DNA from: an uncultured Thermoguttaceae bacterium
GTDB taxonomy: Bacteria; Planctomycetota; Planctomycetia; Pirellulales; Thermoguttaceae
Reading direction: 5' to 3'
DNA length: 52,170 bases
Assembly: GCA_937951625.1 (NCBI GenBank)
Contig: CALFBP010000041.1
Span: 1 to 52,170, forward strand
Positions within the stretch are counted from its first letter, which is position 1, and every line of letters begins with the position of its first letter. Both the position numbers and the translations under genes were made by a program. The notes below the pieces were generated by a model that saw only the letters and a list, made by a program, of their open reading frames with translations, did not search any database and was not told where the DNA came from. Positions 42,803-51,983 of this stretch are shown in pieces.

Positions 42803-43540
42803 TTACTCCGAAGGGTACGGTGGTTCGCGGCCGGCCAGTTCGTGCAGCGCGTTTTGGGCGGCCCGCTGTTCCGCTTCCTTCTTATTCCGACCCCAGGCCG
42901 GCTGATAGCGCCGCCCGCCGATTTGGGCCGAGATCTTAAAGCATTTGCTGTGGTCCGGTCCCTTTTCATCAAGCAATTGATAGGTCGGCGTGGTTCCGTG
43001 TTCGCGTTGCGCGATCTGCTGCAAGAGCGACTTATAGTTGCCACTGGCCTCGGCCGCGGCCGCCAACTCCATCTCGGGAGTGAGCTGTTTTGCGATGAAC
43101 TCGCGAACAAACTGGACGCCGCCGTCGAGATAAATCGCTGCGATCAACGATTCGAAGACATCCGCCAGCAGAGAAGGTGGGATGCTGGCATGAGTGCTCA
43201 TGCCCTTGCCGAGGATGAGGAAATCCCGCATCCCGAGTTCCTTACTGATCTTGGCGCAAGTCTGGCGGCTGACGAGGACCGACTTCAACCGCGTCAAATC
43301 GCCCTCGAGGTACTCCGGATAACGGTGGTAAAGAAGCTCGCAGACCACCGCCCCGAGAATCGCGTCGCCCAGAAACTCCAGTCGCTCGTTGGAGGCCAAC
43401 CGGTGCATTGCCCCCGAGGCGTGGGTCAAGGCAGCCCGAAGCAGCCCCTTGTCCGTAAACTTATAACCGATTCGCTCTTCGCAAGCGCTCAAAATGGCGG
43501 CGTATTCTTGGTCCGATTCCGCTGGAACTTCCGTTGACAT
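42803..43540 (-). CDS. rnc: Ribonuclease III
   Basis: A 245-residue dsRNA-specific endonuclease. ATG 43540 is preferred to the longer frame from 43606, which adds a non-conserved stretch. The catalytic signature ERLEFLGDA lies at residues 52-60, and the second acidic cluster is in ADVFESLIAAIYLDGG. The C-terminal double-stranded RNA-binding domain is recognised by NYKSLLQQIAQ and the late KKEAEQRAAQNAL. It processes rRNA precursors and other duplex RNAs as a homodimer. Upstream, TTGACA (43625-43620 on the minus strand) with a weak TAGCTT box 17 bases on is a plausible promoter. The family's normal length is about 230. Confidence 0.96.
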   Translation of the reverse strand: MSTEVPAESDQEYAAILSACEERIGYKFTDKGLLRAALTHASGAMHRLASNERLEFLGDAILGAVVCELLYHRYPEYLEGDLTRLKSVLVSRQTCAKISKELGMRDFLILGKGMSTHASIPPSLLADVFESLIAAIYLDGGVQFVREFIAKQLTPEMELAAAAEASGNYKSLLQQIAQREHGTTPTYQLLDEKGPDHSKCFKISAQIGGRRYQPAWGRNKKEAEQRAAQNALHELAGREPPYPSE

Positions 43541-43946
43541 AAGGGCCCGCTCTTCCGCCGACGAGCGTACTCCTAAGATGGGGAGCTTAGTGCCCAAAGC
43601 TAGCACGCGATCTAGGTTCTGTCAACTTGAACCAGGCGCCCATTTTTCGCGGGTATTCGAACCGGATTCGACGGGAAACCCTATCATTCCCGTTTTTTGG
43701 GGGGGCCTGAAATCTGGCATTGGTTCTCGTGGATAGCCAATTGGGGATCGCCAACTCAGGCCCGGGGGAATTTACGGGATGGGACCCATTTCCACGCGAC
43801 AACGCACACTTTCAAGGCAAGCAATGCCGCTAACAAGAATGGTTTGCAGAGATCGGCCTTGACGTAGGTTTCTCTGCCCTCTACGCTTCGCGCTGTGCGA
43901 GGCAAGGATGCCTCGCGAAAACTACCGTAAATGAATCGGACAAAAA
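43541..43946. other. Divergent gap between rnc and the aminotransferase gene
   Basis: About 400 bases without a believable gene. Possible promoter elements are TTGACA at 43625-43620 (minus, for rnc) and TTGACG at 43859-43864 with TACGCT at 43882-43887 (plus, for the aminotransferase). Otherwise I see nothing notable. Confidence 0.6.
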
Positions 43947-45110
43947 ATGATCGTGAATCTCAACAATATGTCGTCATCCAAGCTGGGTATCCAAGGCGTG
44001 CCGCTGTTGGATCTCGGGCGCCAACACTCCCCTCTCAAGGACCAGGTGACTGCGGCCTTAGGCCGGATTTGGGACACAGGGGCCTTCATTCTTGGGCCTG
44101 AGGTCAAGCAGCTCGAGGCCAACGTGGCCGAATATTGCCGCGTGAAGCATGCAATTGGTTGTGCCTCGGGAAGCGACGCCCTGCTGTTGGCGTTGATGGC
44201 GTTGGGAATCGGGCCTGGGGATGAAGTTATTTTGCCCAGTTTTACATTCTTTGCGACTGCCGGTGCTGTGGCCCGCCTTGGGGCCCGGCCTGTTTTCGCC
44301 GACATCGACCCCTTGACCTTCAACCTCGCACCGAGCGAGGTCCAACGCCTCCTCCGGCCCGCCACCAAGGCGATTCTGCCTGTCCACCTTTTTGGGCAGT
44401 GCGCGGACATGGACGCAATGGAACGCATTGCCGGGTCCGCGGGGATTCCGATTATTGAGGATTGTGCGCAGGCGATTGGGGCCGAGTTTTCAGGCCGTCG
44501 GGCGGGATCCATGGGCCGGATCGGATGCTTCAGTTTCTATCCCACGAAGAACCTCGGCGGCGCTGGCGACGGCGGCGTGATGACGACCAATGACGACGCC
44601 TTGGCCCAAAAACTCCGCATGCTCCGCGTGCATGGCATGGAGCCCCGTTATTACCACAAATTCGTGGGCATCAACAGTCGCCTCGATAGTTTCCAGGCCG
44701 CGGTGCTGAACGTGAAGTTTCCTCACTTGGACCGTTGGAGCGAAGCACGGGCGGCCAATGCCCGACGTTATGCTGCGATGTTCGCGGCCGCGGGATTGGA
44801 CGGCGTGTTGGGCTTGCCTCGCCACGTGTCGCCCGGACGCCACGTTTGGAACCAATATGTAATCCGTGTTCCCAACGGACAGCGTGACCGACTTCGGGCG
44901 TTTCTCGCAGAGGCCAAGATCGGCACCGAGATTTATTATCCCTTAGGCCTCCACGCTCAAGAGTGTTTTCGTCACCTTGGGTACACGGAGGGCGAGCTGC
45001 CAGAGACCGAACGTGCCTCACGCGAGGTCCTCGCCCTCCCGATCTTCCCCGAACTCACCGCCGAAGAGCAGCAATACGTAGTGGATCGGATCGCCGCCTT
45101 TTTCGCCTAA
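43947..45110 (+). CDS. DegT/DnrJ/EryC1/StrS-family sugar aminotransferase
   Basis: A 387-residue PLP-dependent enzyme that transfers an amino group to a keto-sugar nucleotide in the making of amino sugars for surface glycans. The PLP-binding Lys is 201 in [15 protein letters not shown]. The other family marks are present: [13 protein letters not shown] near residue 71, [22 protein letters not shown] and the C-terminal LPIFPEL. The start is unclear because no ribosome site precedes ATG 43947 or the next in-frame ATG at 43968. No other sugar-nucleotide genes lie next to it, so the product sugar is not known. Likely cytoplasmic. Confidence 0.93.
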   Translation: MIVNLNNMSSSKLGIQGVPLLDLGRQHSPLKDQVTAALGRIWDTGAFILGPEVKQLEANVAEYCRVKHAIGCASGSDALLLALMALGIGPGDEVILPSFTFFATAGAVARLGARPVFADIDPLTFNLAPSEVQRLLRPATKAILPVHLFGQCADMDAMERIAGSAGIPIIEDCAQAIGAEFSGRRAGSMGRIGCFSFYPTKNLGGAGDGGVMTTNDDALAQKLRMLRVHGMEPRYYHKFVGINSRLDSFQAAVLNVKFPHLDRWSEARAANARRYAAMFAAAGLDGVLGLPRHVSPGRHVWNQYVIRVPNGQRDRLRAFLAEAKIGTEIYYPLGLHAQECFRHLGYTEGELPETERASREVLALPIFPELTAEEQQYVVDRIAAFFA

Positions 45111-45204
45111 GGCCCACCTTTTTTGTGTAAGATACGAATCGCTCGGCTGATGATCACGATGCCAAAGGCCGGCGAGTTGCGTGCTTTTTGCGGAGTGCTC
45201 AGCG

Positions 45205-46833
45205 ATGGCCGGCAATGGGGATCGCCTCTCTCCGATTGGGCGACGGCGGCTTTGCGGCCTTGTGTTGGTCGTAGCCTTGGGAATCGGCTTGAGCGCGAGT
45301 CGTGCGGACTCGTCCCAAGCGTATTTCGGCATTCGCGTTGTGGACGAGGCAACGGGCCGGGGCGTGCCCCTGGTCGAGCTGGAAACCGTCAACCGCTTGA
45401 AGTGGGTCACCGATAGCAACGGCTGGGCCGCTATCCATGAGCCTGGTTGGGGCGGCCAGCGTGTTTTCTTCTTTGTACGGAGCCACGGATACGAGTTTCC
45501 TAAGGACGGATTCGGATTCGCCGGAGTTGCCTTGGAGGTCGGGCCGGGGAAGCGGTCCGTCGTGAAGATCAAGCGGATCAACGTTGCCGAGCGATTGTAT
45601 CGCGTCACCGGCGAGGGAATCTATCGCGACAGCGTTCTCCTCGGCGAGCCGGCTCCCCTGGCAGAACCGCTGGGGAGCGGGAAGGTGGCCGGGCAGGACT
45701 CGGTATTCGCTGAGCTGTATCGAGGCAAAATCTACTGGTTTTGGGGCGACACAACGCGATTGAGCTATCCCCTGGGACACTTCTGGATGGCCGCCGCCGT
45801 TTCTGAGCTGCCTGGCAAGGGCGGACTCGATCCGGACCTGGGCGTCAACCTCCGCTACTTCACCAGCCAAGACGGGTTCAGTCGGCCCGTGGCTCGCCTT
45901 GGGGTGGAGAAAGGGCCGATTTGGGCCGATGGTTTCGTGACGCTCCGCGATCCTTCGGGCCAAGAGCGTCTCGTCTGCCATTACGCCCACATGGAATCGC
46001 TCACCAAGATGCTCGACCACGGACTGGCCGTATTCCGTGACGAAAAGTCGGAGTTCGAGCGGCTTTGTGAGTTGGACATGAAGGACCGTTGGTGTTTCCC
46101 GGCCCAGGCCCACCCGATTCGGTGCCGCCAGGGAGACACGGAGTATTTTTACTCCGGCGAAGTCTTTCCCAACGTCCGCGTCAAGGCCGATTGGCACCAC
46201 TACGTGGACCCCAAGAACTATGAGGGTTTTACGTGCCGAGGGGATGGTGAGTCGGGAGACGACGCTCCGCTGCGAGGACCAGACGGACGGATTGTCTGGC
46301 GGTGGCGTCGTGGCGCCCCGCCGGTGGATCCCGCCGCGGAGCAGAAATGGATCGCGGCCGGCCTCATGAAAGCCGAGGAGGCGCGATTCCTGCCGAAGGA
46401 CGTTGATTCAGGTCAGCCGGTGCTCATGCACCGCGGCTCGGTGCGGTGGAATCCCTATCGGCGGCGGTGGATGATGATCGCCGTCCAGCAGGGCGGCTCG
46501 TCGCTTTTGGGGGAAGTGTGGTACAGCGAGGCGCACGAGCCGACAGGACCATGGCGGCGGGCTAAAAAGATCGTTACCCACGATCGTTACAGCTTCTACA
46601 ACCCCGTGCATCATTCCTTTTTCGATCAGGACGGCGGAAAGAAGATCTATTTCGAGGGCACCTATTCGCAGTCGTTTTCCGGCAACGCGGCGGCAACCCC
46701 ACGCTACGATTACAACCAAGTGATGTACCGCCTGGACCTCGACGATCCGCGGCTGCGCCTGGCGCGCGAGGAAGGGCCTACGGATCGGGCGGAGGTTACC
46801 GCGGAACGAACTTCTGGGCCCGCCGACCCATGA
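45205..46833 (+). CDS. Exported propeller-type, glycosidase-like protein
   Basis: A 542-residue protein started at ATG 45205 with GGAG upstream, rather than the longer frame from 45181. A signal peptide (RRRLCGLVLVVALGIGLSASRA) is followed by a carboxypeptidase-regulatory-like beta domain (about residues 40-125: IRVVDEATGRGVPLVELET). The remainder resembles five-bladed propellers of the GH43/GH32 or DUF4185 type, seen in IYWFWGDTT, RGSVRWNPYRRRWMMIAVQ, LGEVWYSEAHEPTGPW and HHSFFDQDGGKKIYFEGT. It probably acts on or binds extracellular polysaccharide, but catalytic acids cannot be assigned. Its 3' end overlaps the convergent NHL gene by 38 bases. Confidence 0.75.
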   Translation: MAGNGDRLSPIGRRRLCGLVLVVALGIGLSASRADSSQAYFGIRVVDEATGRGVPLVELETVNRLKWVTDSNGWAAIHEPGWGGQRVFFFVRSHGYEFPKDGFGFAGVALEVGPGKRSVVKIKRINVAERLYRVTGEGIYRDSVLLGEPAPLAEPLGSGKVAGQDSVFAELYRGKIYWFWGDTTRLSYPLGHFWMAAAVSELPGKGGLDPDLGVNLRYFTSQDGFSRPVARLGVEKGPIWADGFVTLRDPSGQERLVCHYAHMESLTKMLDHGLAVFRDEKSEFERLCELDMKDRWCFPAQAHPIRCRQGDTEYFYSGEVFPNVRVKADWHHYVDPKNYEGFTCRGDGESGDDAPLRGPDGRIVWRWRRGAPPVDPAAEQKWIAAGLMKAEEARFLPKDVDSGQPVLMHRGSVRWNPYRRRWMMIAVQQGGSSLLGEVWYSEAHEPTGPWRRAKKIVTHDRYSFYNPVHHSFFDQDGGKKIYFEGTYSQSFSGNAAATPRYDYNQVMYRLDLDDPRLRLAREEGPTDRAEVTAERTSGPADP

Positions 46834-47836
46834 TGTCGCCGACAAAGAGGTTGCCCTGCGCGTCGACAGCGACGGCATGGAGCCAATTCAGCTCGCCGGG
46901 CTTTTCCTTACCCTCTTCGCCTTTGGGAAAGGTCCAAAGCTGAAGAACCCGGCCCGTGGTGTCGAACTTCATCACGAGCTGATCCTTCGGCGGGCAGCCG
47001 AGGAGAACATCCTCGTCGCGCCAAGCCATGGGCGAGGACCCGCAGGCCCAAATCTCGTCTCCGCCGTGCTTTCCTTGGGTCACGTAAAGTCCCCAAGGCA
47101 CCAGGAGATTTCGCCACTCGGCAAGGAACTGCCCATTTTGGTCGAAGACCTGGATGCGGTTGTTGTTTCGGTCGGCTACGTAGAGTCGGCCTTGGGAGTC
47201 CATGACGATGCTGTGCGGGAAACTGAATTCGCCTGGCCCCGTGCCGACCTTGCCCCATTGCTTGACGAATTTGCCTTGGCGGTCGAAATGGGCGATGCGG
47301 GCGTTGCCATAGCCGTCGGCCACGAAGACGTCGCCCGAAGGGCTGATGGCCATATCGGTCGGAAGATTCAAGTGGGTCTCATCGCAACCAGGCTCGTTAG
47401 GTGTTCCAATTTGCAAAAGGACTTGGCCCTCAGGAGTGCAGCGGAAAACGACATGTTGCGTCACGTCCGCCAACCAGATCATCCCTTCGTGGTCAATGCG
47501 GATGAAGTGGGAAGTGTGCAGCAAGCCCTTGCCCCAGGCGCGGACGAATTGGCCGTTGGCATCGAAGACCTGCACCGGGACCTCGGCCCGGGTGGCGAGC
47601 CAGATTTGGCCCTTGGCGTCCAGGGCGATGCCGCTCATGTCTCCCCAAGCCAAATTCGCGGGCCGTTGGAAGAACGCCGCATCGACTTCGTAACAGGTGG
47701 AGAGATTGACTCGCGGCCACTGCGGTTCGGATGACTGGGCTGGGGCTGGCATCGGAGCGACGACTGCTGCGATGGAAAGAGTGGCCCCCAGCACCCTCGT
47801 GAAACTGAGACAAAGCTGGAGCAAATGAGCTTGCAT
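46796..47836 (-). CDS. Exported NHL-repeat six-bladed propeller protein
   Basis: A 346-residue protein, here started at ATG 47836 because CCAAGGAT lies eight bases upstream and a signal peptide follows (FTRVLGATLSIAAVVAPMPAPAQ). A GTG at 47866 is possible. The body holds NHL blades: DAKGQIWLATR, VQVFDANGQFVRAWG, PTDMAISPSGDVFVADGYGNARI and DSQGRLYVADRNNNRIQVFDQNGQF, with a final VAVDAQGNLFVGD. Related propellers occur in peptidyl-hydroxyglycine amidating lyases and in many binding proteins; the catalytic metal site is not verified. It follows the epimerase gene by 26 bases and is probably co-transcribed with it. Confidence 0.85.
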   Translation of the reverse strand: MQAHLLQLCLSFTRVLGATLSIAAVVAPMPAPAQSSEPQWPRVNLSTCYEVDAAFFQRPANLAWGDMSGIALDAKGQIWLATRAEVPVQVFDANGQFVRAWGKGLLHTSHFIRIDHEGMIWLADVTQHVVFRCTPEGQVLLQIGTPNEPGCDETHLNLPTDMAISPSGDVFVADGYGNARIAHFDRQGKFVKQWGKVGTGPGEFSFPHSIVMDSQGRLYVADRNNNRIQVFDQNGQFLAEWRNLLVPWGLYVTQGKHGGDEIWACGSSPMAWRDEDVLLGCPPKDQLVMKFDTTGRVLQLWTFPKGEEGKEKPGELNWLHAVAVDAQGNLFVGDIMGRRAQKFVPR

Positions 47837-47862
47837 AGCAAAATCCTTGGTTTTCACGAATT

Positions 47863-48741
47863 TCACAAAGCACTATATCCTCGGGCAATCTGCTGTTTCA
47901 GCCGTGCGGCGGTCTCCACCAAAATCGCCTCTGGCACGTTTTTCCCCCAGATGATCTCCAGCGAAACGTAGCCCCGATAGCCGATCGTTTTCATCCTTCG
48001 GGCGGTGTCGACAAGGTCGGTATTTTGGGGATCGAGAACTTCGTCGTGAACATGGAAATGGCGGATCCGCCCTTTTAGGGCATCGAAGGTCGCATCATCC
48101 ATTTTCGAACTATTCCACAAGGCCCCGAAGTTCTTCGTTCGCACCCTACGGATCACTTCGGCCGCCTCGTCCGCGCCCTTGATGATGTCGTGGCCACACT
48201 CCAAGACCGGACATACGCCGGTTGGCTTCGCATATTCGCCCACCTCGTCGAAGGCGGCGGCGATCTGTTCCGCCGCGGCGGGGGTCAGCTTGGGAATGCC
48301 TCCGCCTGCGAAAATCCTCACCACCGGCGCCCCTAAATCGCGCGCCAGATCCAGGTTCGCCTTGGCCGCTTCGAGGTGTTTTTTATGGTCTTCGGCCTTG
48401 GGCGAGGCAAAATGCACGGAGGTAGCGATCGCCGCCACCTCGATTCCTGCCTCCTGAAAAGCCCTCCGAACCGCCTCTCGGGATTCGGCCGAAGAGGCCG
48501 ACGAAATATCGTGGCGATGGCCCACGTCGACCCGAATCTCCACGCCGTCGTACCCAGCCTGTTTGGCGAAGGCGACGATCTTGTCGATCGGCCAATTCGG
48601 GCAGACGAAGGTCATGAAGCTGAGCTTCATGGGCGGCGTGGCGAAGGCCTGGGCTGTTCCGCCTGTCGCCGCGGTGAGCACGGCCGCTTCGAGGAACCTC
48701 CGCCGCGAAAACACATCAACCGTCCGGACTACGCGCTTCAT
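47863..48741 (-). CDS. Tat-exported sugar isomerase/epimerase (TIM barrel)
   Basis: A 292-residue xylose-isomerase-like TIM barrel. A twin-arginine signal (FSRRRFLEAAVLTAATGGTAQA) at residues 11-32 precedes the barrel. Recognisable strands are VRIFAGGG, PVLECGHDI (metal Glu), GALWNSSKMDDA, IRHFHVHDEV (His) and YVSLEI (last Glu). These fit sugar phosphate isomerases/epimerases acting on free sugars, here probably in the periplasm. The substrate cannot be read. The Asp/Asn of the second metal position seems altered (WNSSKMDD). The stop TGA lies directly at the next gene's alternative GTG start, consistent with an operon with the NHL protein. Confidence 0.85.
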   Translation of the reverse strand: MKRVVRTVDVFSRRRFLEAAVLTAATGGTAQAFATPPMKLSFMTFVCPNWPIDKIVAFAKQAGYDGVEIRVDVGHRHDISSASSAESREAVRRAFQEAGIEVAAIATSVHFASPKAEDHKKHLEAAKANLDLARDLGAPVVRIFAGGGIPKLTPAAAEQIAAAFDEVGEYAKPTGVCPVLECGHDIIKGADEAAEVIRRVRTKNFGALWNSSKMDDATFDALKGRIRHFHVHDEVLDPQNTDLVDTARRMKTIGYRGYVSLEIIWGKNVPEAILVETAARLKQQIARGYSAL

Positions 48742-48764
48742 GCCGTGACTCCTTCGGTCGGCGG

Positions 48765-49033
48765 TTAGCCAGCACCTTGCTTGTAAACCTCACGACGATG
48801 CCTGACAAAGCGCACAACAATTTTTGGCTTTTCCCTATCACAAGTGTAAAGCACTCGGTAATCGCCGACGCGCAACTTGAATACCCCTTGCCACGGCCCC
48901 GTCAATGGCTCAGGGTGATGACTTCAAAGTTTTCCGGTAGCCAACGTAACTTCTTCAGTACACGTTGGGCAACTGGCTTTTCCAAACGCGCCAGATCGGT
49001 TTCCGCGCCCGCGGTGAAATCTACTTGAAACAT
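48765..49033 (-). pseudogene. RelE/ParE-type toxin gene frameshifted by one base
   Basis: The frame from ATG 49033 reads MFQVDFTAGAETDLARLEK ... ENFEVIT and then stops at 48902. In the adjacent frame the text continues EPLTGPWQGVFKLRVGDYRVLYTCDREK to a stop at 48765. Together they make a complete RelE-family mRNA interferase of normal size, with the core GxFKLRVGDYRVLY. The break lies at a C3 run (GGG at 48913-48915 on the plus strand). One more C would restore the usual ITPEPLTG. The toxin is therefore either newly inactivated, phase-variable or a sequencing error. The start follows the antitoxin stop by four bases. Confidence 0.85.
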
Positions 49034-49037
49034 CGTA

Positions 49038-49259
49038 TCACCACGTCAGTCCTAGTCTTGCGGCAACATCACGGACAGGGCTTGTTTGGCTTGTTTCAGT
49101 GCTGGCAAGGGCCCGCTGAAGTTCGATTTTGAACTCATCACGGAGTTCTAAGCCCTCATCAGGGTCGCCTAAAATCTCGAAGAATGTCTGGTAAACCACT
49201 TCGCGGATGAGTTTTTTGAGTTCGTCCACGCTCAACTCTGAAATGGTTGTCTGAGCCAT
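49038..49259 (-). CDS. Antitoxin of the RelE-type pair
   Basis: A 73-residue acidic protein started at ATG 49259, four bases upstream of the toxin. AAGGAGAG precedes the start; the longer frame from 49316 begins in the non-coding leader and is not favoured. The N-terminal ISELSVDELKKLIREVVYQTFFEILGDPDEG is amphipathic and resembles the antitoxins paired with RelE toxins in cyanobacteria and planctomycetes. Its gene order (antitoxin then toxin, tight spacing) fits type II modules. The C-terminal part should bind the toxin. A palindrome at 49281-49301 lies upstream and could be its operator. Confidence 0.75.
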   Translation of the reverse strand: MAQTTISELSVDELKKLIREVVYQTFFEILGDPDEGLELRDEFKIELQRALASTETSQTSPVRDVAARLGLTW

Positions 49260-49643
49260 TGTGTTCTCTCTCCTTTTGCAAAGCGGAAGCGTACCGCTTC
49301 CTCTGCTAGCTAACAACCCTTTTCCTCGAATTCTTCATCAGGCCCAACCCAACGCCGTGGCCCCAAGCCCCTGTCCCGATTTTCGTCGCAGCGTGTTCAA
49401 TTTAACACCCAGTCAAGTCGCCTGAAACCCGTGTGGGGCTCGCCGATTCAAGGCGGCGTCACCCGACGTTTACTTCCCACGTCTTGGAGGCTAACGACTT
49501 GTCCAGCAGCCGTTGCCGAAGTTCGCTCAGACACTCTCTCCACACGGGGACCGTTTGTCTACGCATGTCGCCGTGGCAAGCCGAAGGGAAAGTGTTGCCG
49601 CCCGGGTCGCATCTCCGCCCGCGGTTGCGGTGTCGGAACGGCG
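49260..49643. other. Gap between sulfotransferase and antitoxin genes
   Basis: About 380 bases. Apart from the palindrome at 49281-49301 and the antitoxin ribosome site, there is only an open minus frame ending at 49459 with the text RQTVPVWRECLSELRQRLLD. It is protein-like, but I cannot assign it and it has no clear start. No gene is called. Confidence 0.5.
49281..49301. promoter_or_regulatory. Palindrome upstream of the antitoxin gene
   Basis: GGAAGCG (49285-49291) and CGCTTCC (49295-49301) form a 7-bp stem with a TAC loop. AAGCGG/CCGCTT (49281-49286/49294-49299) offers an alternative pairing. It lies 22-42 bases before the antitoxin start, where type II antitoxins often bind to repress themselves. 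Use as an operator is inferred. Confidence 0.4.
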
Positions 49644-50600
49644 TCAGGTCCTTGGCGAAGCTTGGGGCGACTGGTCGCTGCCTTGGCCCGAAACAGTGTG
49701 CGGATTCCGACTTTGCCCCATTTGGCCGTCCCACGAGAGGCCGAGGCAACCCAGGCGATGCTGAAACTCCTGGTCGAACGAAACCTCTTGCTCGGGGGTG
49801 AAATAAGCGGTCCAATCCCCCATGCGTCCCGTGCGGAGGAACTGGTTCATGGTGAATCCCCGCTCCCACATCACTTCGGCGGCGTGGTCGAAAAGAAGCT
49901 CGTGCTGCTTCATGAAGTCGAAGGAACACCGCTGAAGGATCCGCGGCATGGCCTCGGGCTTGATGGGAAGCCCGCAAAACTCGGCGATGCGACGGATCGT
50001 GCCTTCGAGGTCGGCGATGAGGTCTTCGTAGCGGAGGAAAAGGACGTTGGGCCGGTCGCGATGCTTCCACCAGCCGCGGACGTGTTGGAACCACGAGCCA
50101 TACACCACCCAGCCGCGCATGAAGTCTTTGAAAAACCGTTCAAAGCCGTGGCGGTAGCGGAAATGCGACTTGTAGAAGTGATAAAACGAAACCGCCACGT
50201 CCTTGCCGTTTCGAGCCACGTAAAGATACTTCCCCTTGCCTTTGGGCATGAACCAATACGGCAGGTGGCTCTTGAAAACCCTGGGCGAGGGCAGTTTCTC
50301 GAGGTCGCGGCGGTTGACTGCCGCACGCTCGAACCACGGACAGACCTCGGCGATATGGCCGATCGTCATCTCGCCATCGGTTGTCAGTTGATAGAGGATC
50401 ATCTGCATCCACGTGGTGCCGGAGCGGGGATAGGTGACGATGAAGACGTCATCCGGGCGCGAGCGGTAGTCCAAGAGCACCAAGCGAAGGTAGTCGATCG
50501 CCACCGCCAACCCGCGCAAACCGACAGACGCCCAACGCAATAACGTGCTTATCGCCCGAAGCAACCGCGAGATGAGGCGTCGCACACTGTCGAGGATCAT
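49644..50600 (-). CDS. PAPS-dependent sulfotransferase
   Basis: A 318-residue enzyme that transfers sulphate from 3'-phosphoadenosine-5'-phosphosulfate to an acceptor hydroxyl or amine. The 5'-phosphosulfate loop is TYPRSGTTWMQ (residues 57-67), the 3'-phosphate site YVARNGKDVAVSFYHF (127-142), and His112 in FKSHLPY aligns with the catalytic His of cytosolic-type sulfotransferases. LRYEDLIAD is also conserved. The N-terminus is a basic amphipathic stretch without a clear signal. ATG 50600 overlaps the stop of the altronate hydrolase-like gene by 4 bases, so translation is probably coupled. The C-terminal 25 residues look unconserved. The acceptor is unknown. Confidence 0.9.
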   Translation of the reverse strand: MILDSVRRLISRLLRAISTLLRWASVGLRGLAVAIDYLRLVLLDYRSRPDDVFIVTYPRSGTTWMQMILYQLTTDGEMTIGHIAEVCPWFERAAVNRRDLEKLPSPRVFKSHLPYWFMPKGKGKYLYVARNGKDVAVSFYHFYKSHFRYRHGFERFFKDFMRGWVVYGSWFQHVRGWWKHRDRPNVLFLRYEDLIADLEGTIRRIAEFCGLPIKPEAMPRILQRCSFDFMKQHELLFDHAAEVMWERGFTMNQFLRTGRMGDWTAYFTPEQEVSFDQEFQHRLGCLGLSWDGQMGQSRNPHTVSGQGSDQSPQASPRT

Positions 50601-51781
50601 GGGAGGCAATCTGGTCCGAGGGGCTCGAAGGCCTTATAAGTTAGGATGAACTCGCGATGGCCAAGCCTTTCAGAGGCGGTTCGTCGGCCTGAGGCCACCG
50701 CGACGACGAGCTCGAAAATTTCGCGGCCCACCTCGTCCAATGTGGCCCGCCCCTCGAGGATCCTGCCTGCGTCAACGTCCATGTCCTCTGCCATGCGGCG
50801 ATAGGTGTCTGGGTTGGCACAGATTTTAATCACGGGCGAAATGGCTGAACCCACGACAGAGCCCCGTCCTGTGGTGAAGAGAATAAGGTGCGCGCCGCAA
50901 GCGATCAGTTCGACGATCTCGGCGTTGTCCGAGATGTTGGGGAAACCGAAGCGGACCTCGCCGTCCGGGACGACGTCCAACAAATACAGCCCACCGCGAG
51001 GGGGAACATCCCCCGGCTTGATCAGCCCCGAAATCACTGACCGGCCGCTCTTGCTGTACGCGCCCAGCGACTTCTCTTCAATCGTGGTCAGCCCTCCCTC
51101 GGCGTTGCCCGGGGCGAAGCTGCTGTGGCCTAGCGTTCGGTAGTAACGCTCGGCCTTGGCCACGCTGGCCACGACCTCACGCCCCAACGCTGGCGTGGCG
51201 CATCGCTCCGCCATGAATTGCTCGCAGCCGATCAACTCGCCGGTTTCCTCGAAGATGGCGGTAGCGCCCGCGTCGACGAGCAAATCAAACGCCCGGCCGG
51301 CCGCGGGATTGGCCGTCAGGCCACTTGTGGCGTCCGAGCCTCCACAGATGGTGCCGACGACAAGGTCGGAAATCTGCATCGGCGCGAGCGGAACGGACGC
51401 CAACATTTCCAGGGTCCTGCCGACCCATTGCGCGCCTGCCTCGATCGCGGGCCGCGTGCCGCCCAGCTCCTGAATCACCACGGTTTGGACGGGGCGTCCC
51501 GAATCGCGGATCGATGCCTCCAGGCCACGTCGATCGAAACTCTCGCAACCCAAGGACACCAACAGCACCCCCCCTACGTTCGGGTGCGTGCAAAGCTGCC
51601 TCATGATTCGGCTGGCGTAGGCATTGGGAAAACAGCCCGGAAAACCGATCAAGTGGACCTCCTGCTGGCGAAACGCCGCAGCAATTTCCCGGGCCACGTG
51701 GTGCGCACACTCGACCAAATAGGCCACCACCAGCACGTTGCGAATCCCCTTGCGTCCATCGGACCTTCGGTACCCCTGCAT
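50597..51781 (-). CDS. UxaA-family altronate/galactarate dehydratase-like protein
   Basis: A 394-residue protein of the large C-terminal domain type found in altronate hydrolase (UxaA) and galactarate dehydratase (GarD), which eliminate water from sugar acids using iron. ATG 51781 is chosen because GGAG lies seven bases upstream and MQGYRRSDGRKGIRN matches the family start; the frame is open to 52045. Family marks seen are GFPGCFPN, LGCES, VGTICGGSDATSGLTANPA, GLTTIEEKSLGAYSKSG and FTTGRGS.VGSAISPVIKICANP. The small N-terminal SAF domain of full-length UxaA is not present here and would have to be a separate protein. It is coupled to the sulfotransferase downstream. Confidence 0.88.
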   Translation of the reverse strand: MQGYRRSDGRKGIRNVLVVAYLVECAHHVAREIAAAFRQQEVHLIGFPGCFPNAYASRIMRQLCTHPNVGGVLLVSLGCESFDRRGLEASIRDSGRPVQTVVIQELGGTRPAIEAGAQWVGRTLEMLASVPLAPMQISDLVVGTICGGSDATSGLTANPAAGRAFDLLVDAGATAIFEETGELIGCEQFMAERCATPALGREVVASVAKAERYYRTLGHSSFAPGNAEGGLTTIEEKSLGAYSKSGRSVISGLIKPGDVPPRGGLYLLDVVPDGEVRFGFPNISDNAEIVELIACGAHLILFTTGRGSVVGSAISPVIKICANPDTYRRMAEDMDVDAGRILEGRATLDEVGREIFELVVAVASGRRTASERLGHREFILTYKAFEPLGPDCLP

Positions 51782-51983
51782 TCGATTTCTCCATGAACGA
51801 TGCTTGTAACCGCCAATCCGCATTGTAAAGCAACTTTCCCACCAGGGCGAGAAATGGTATTGGTTTAGCCAGAACGCTGTGGCCGCCCAATGAGTCGGTT
51901 TCCGAGGTGCTTGTGCGAAGGTATAATCCAAGTCGAGGAAGGCCTTGACTTTGAGCTTGCCTTCAGTCCGACGAGACATTGCC

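Noticed and set aside
49431-50543. Plus-strand open frame of 370 residues
   Set aside because: It is antisense to the sulfotransferase, whose PAPS loops are clear.
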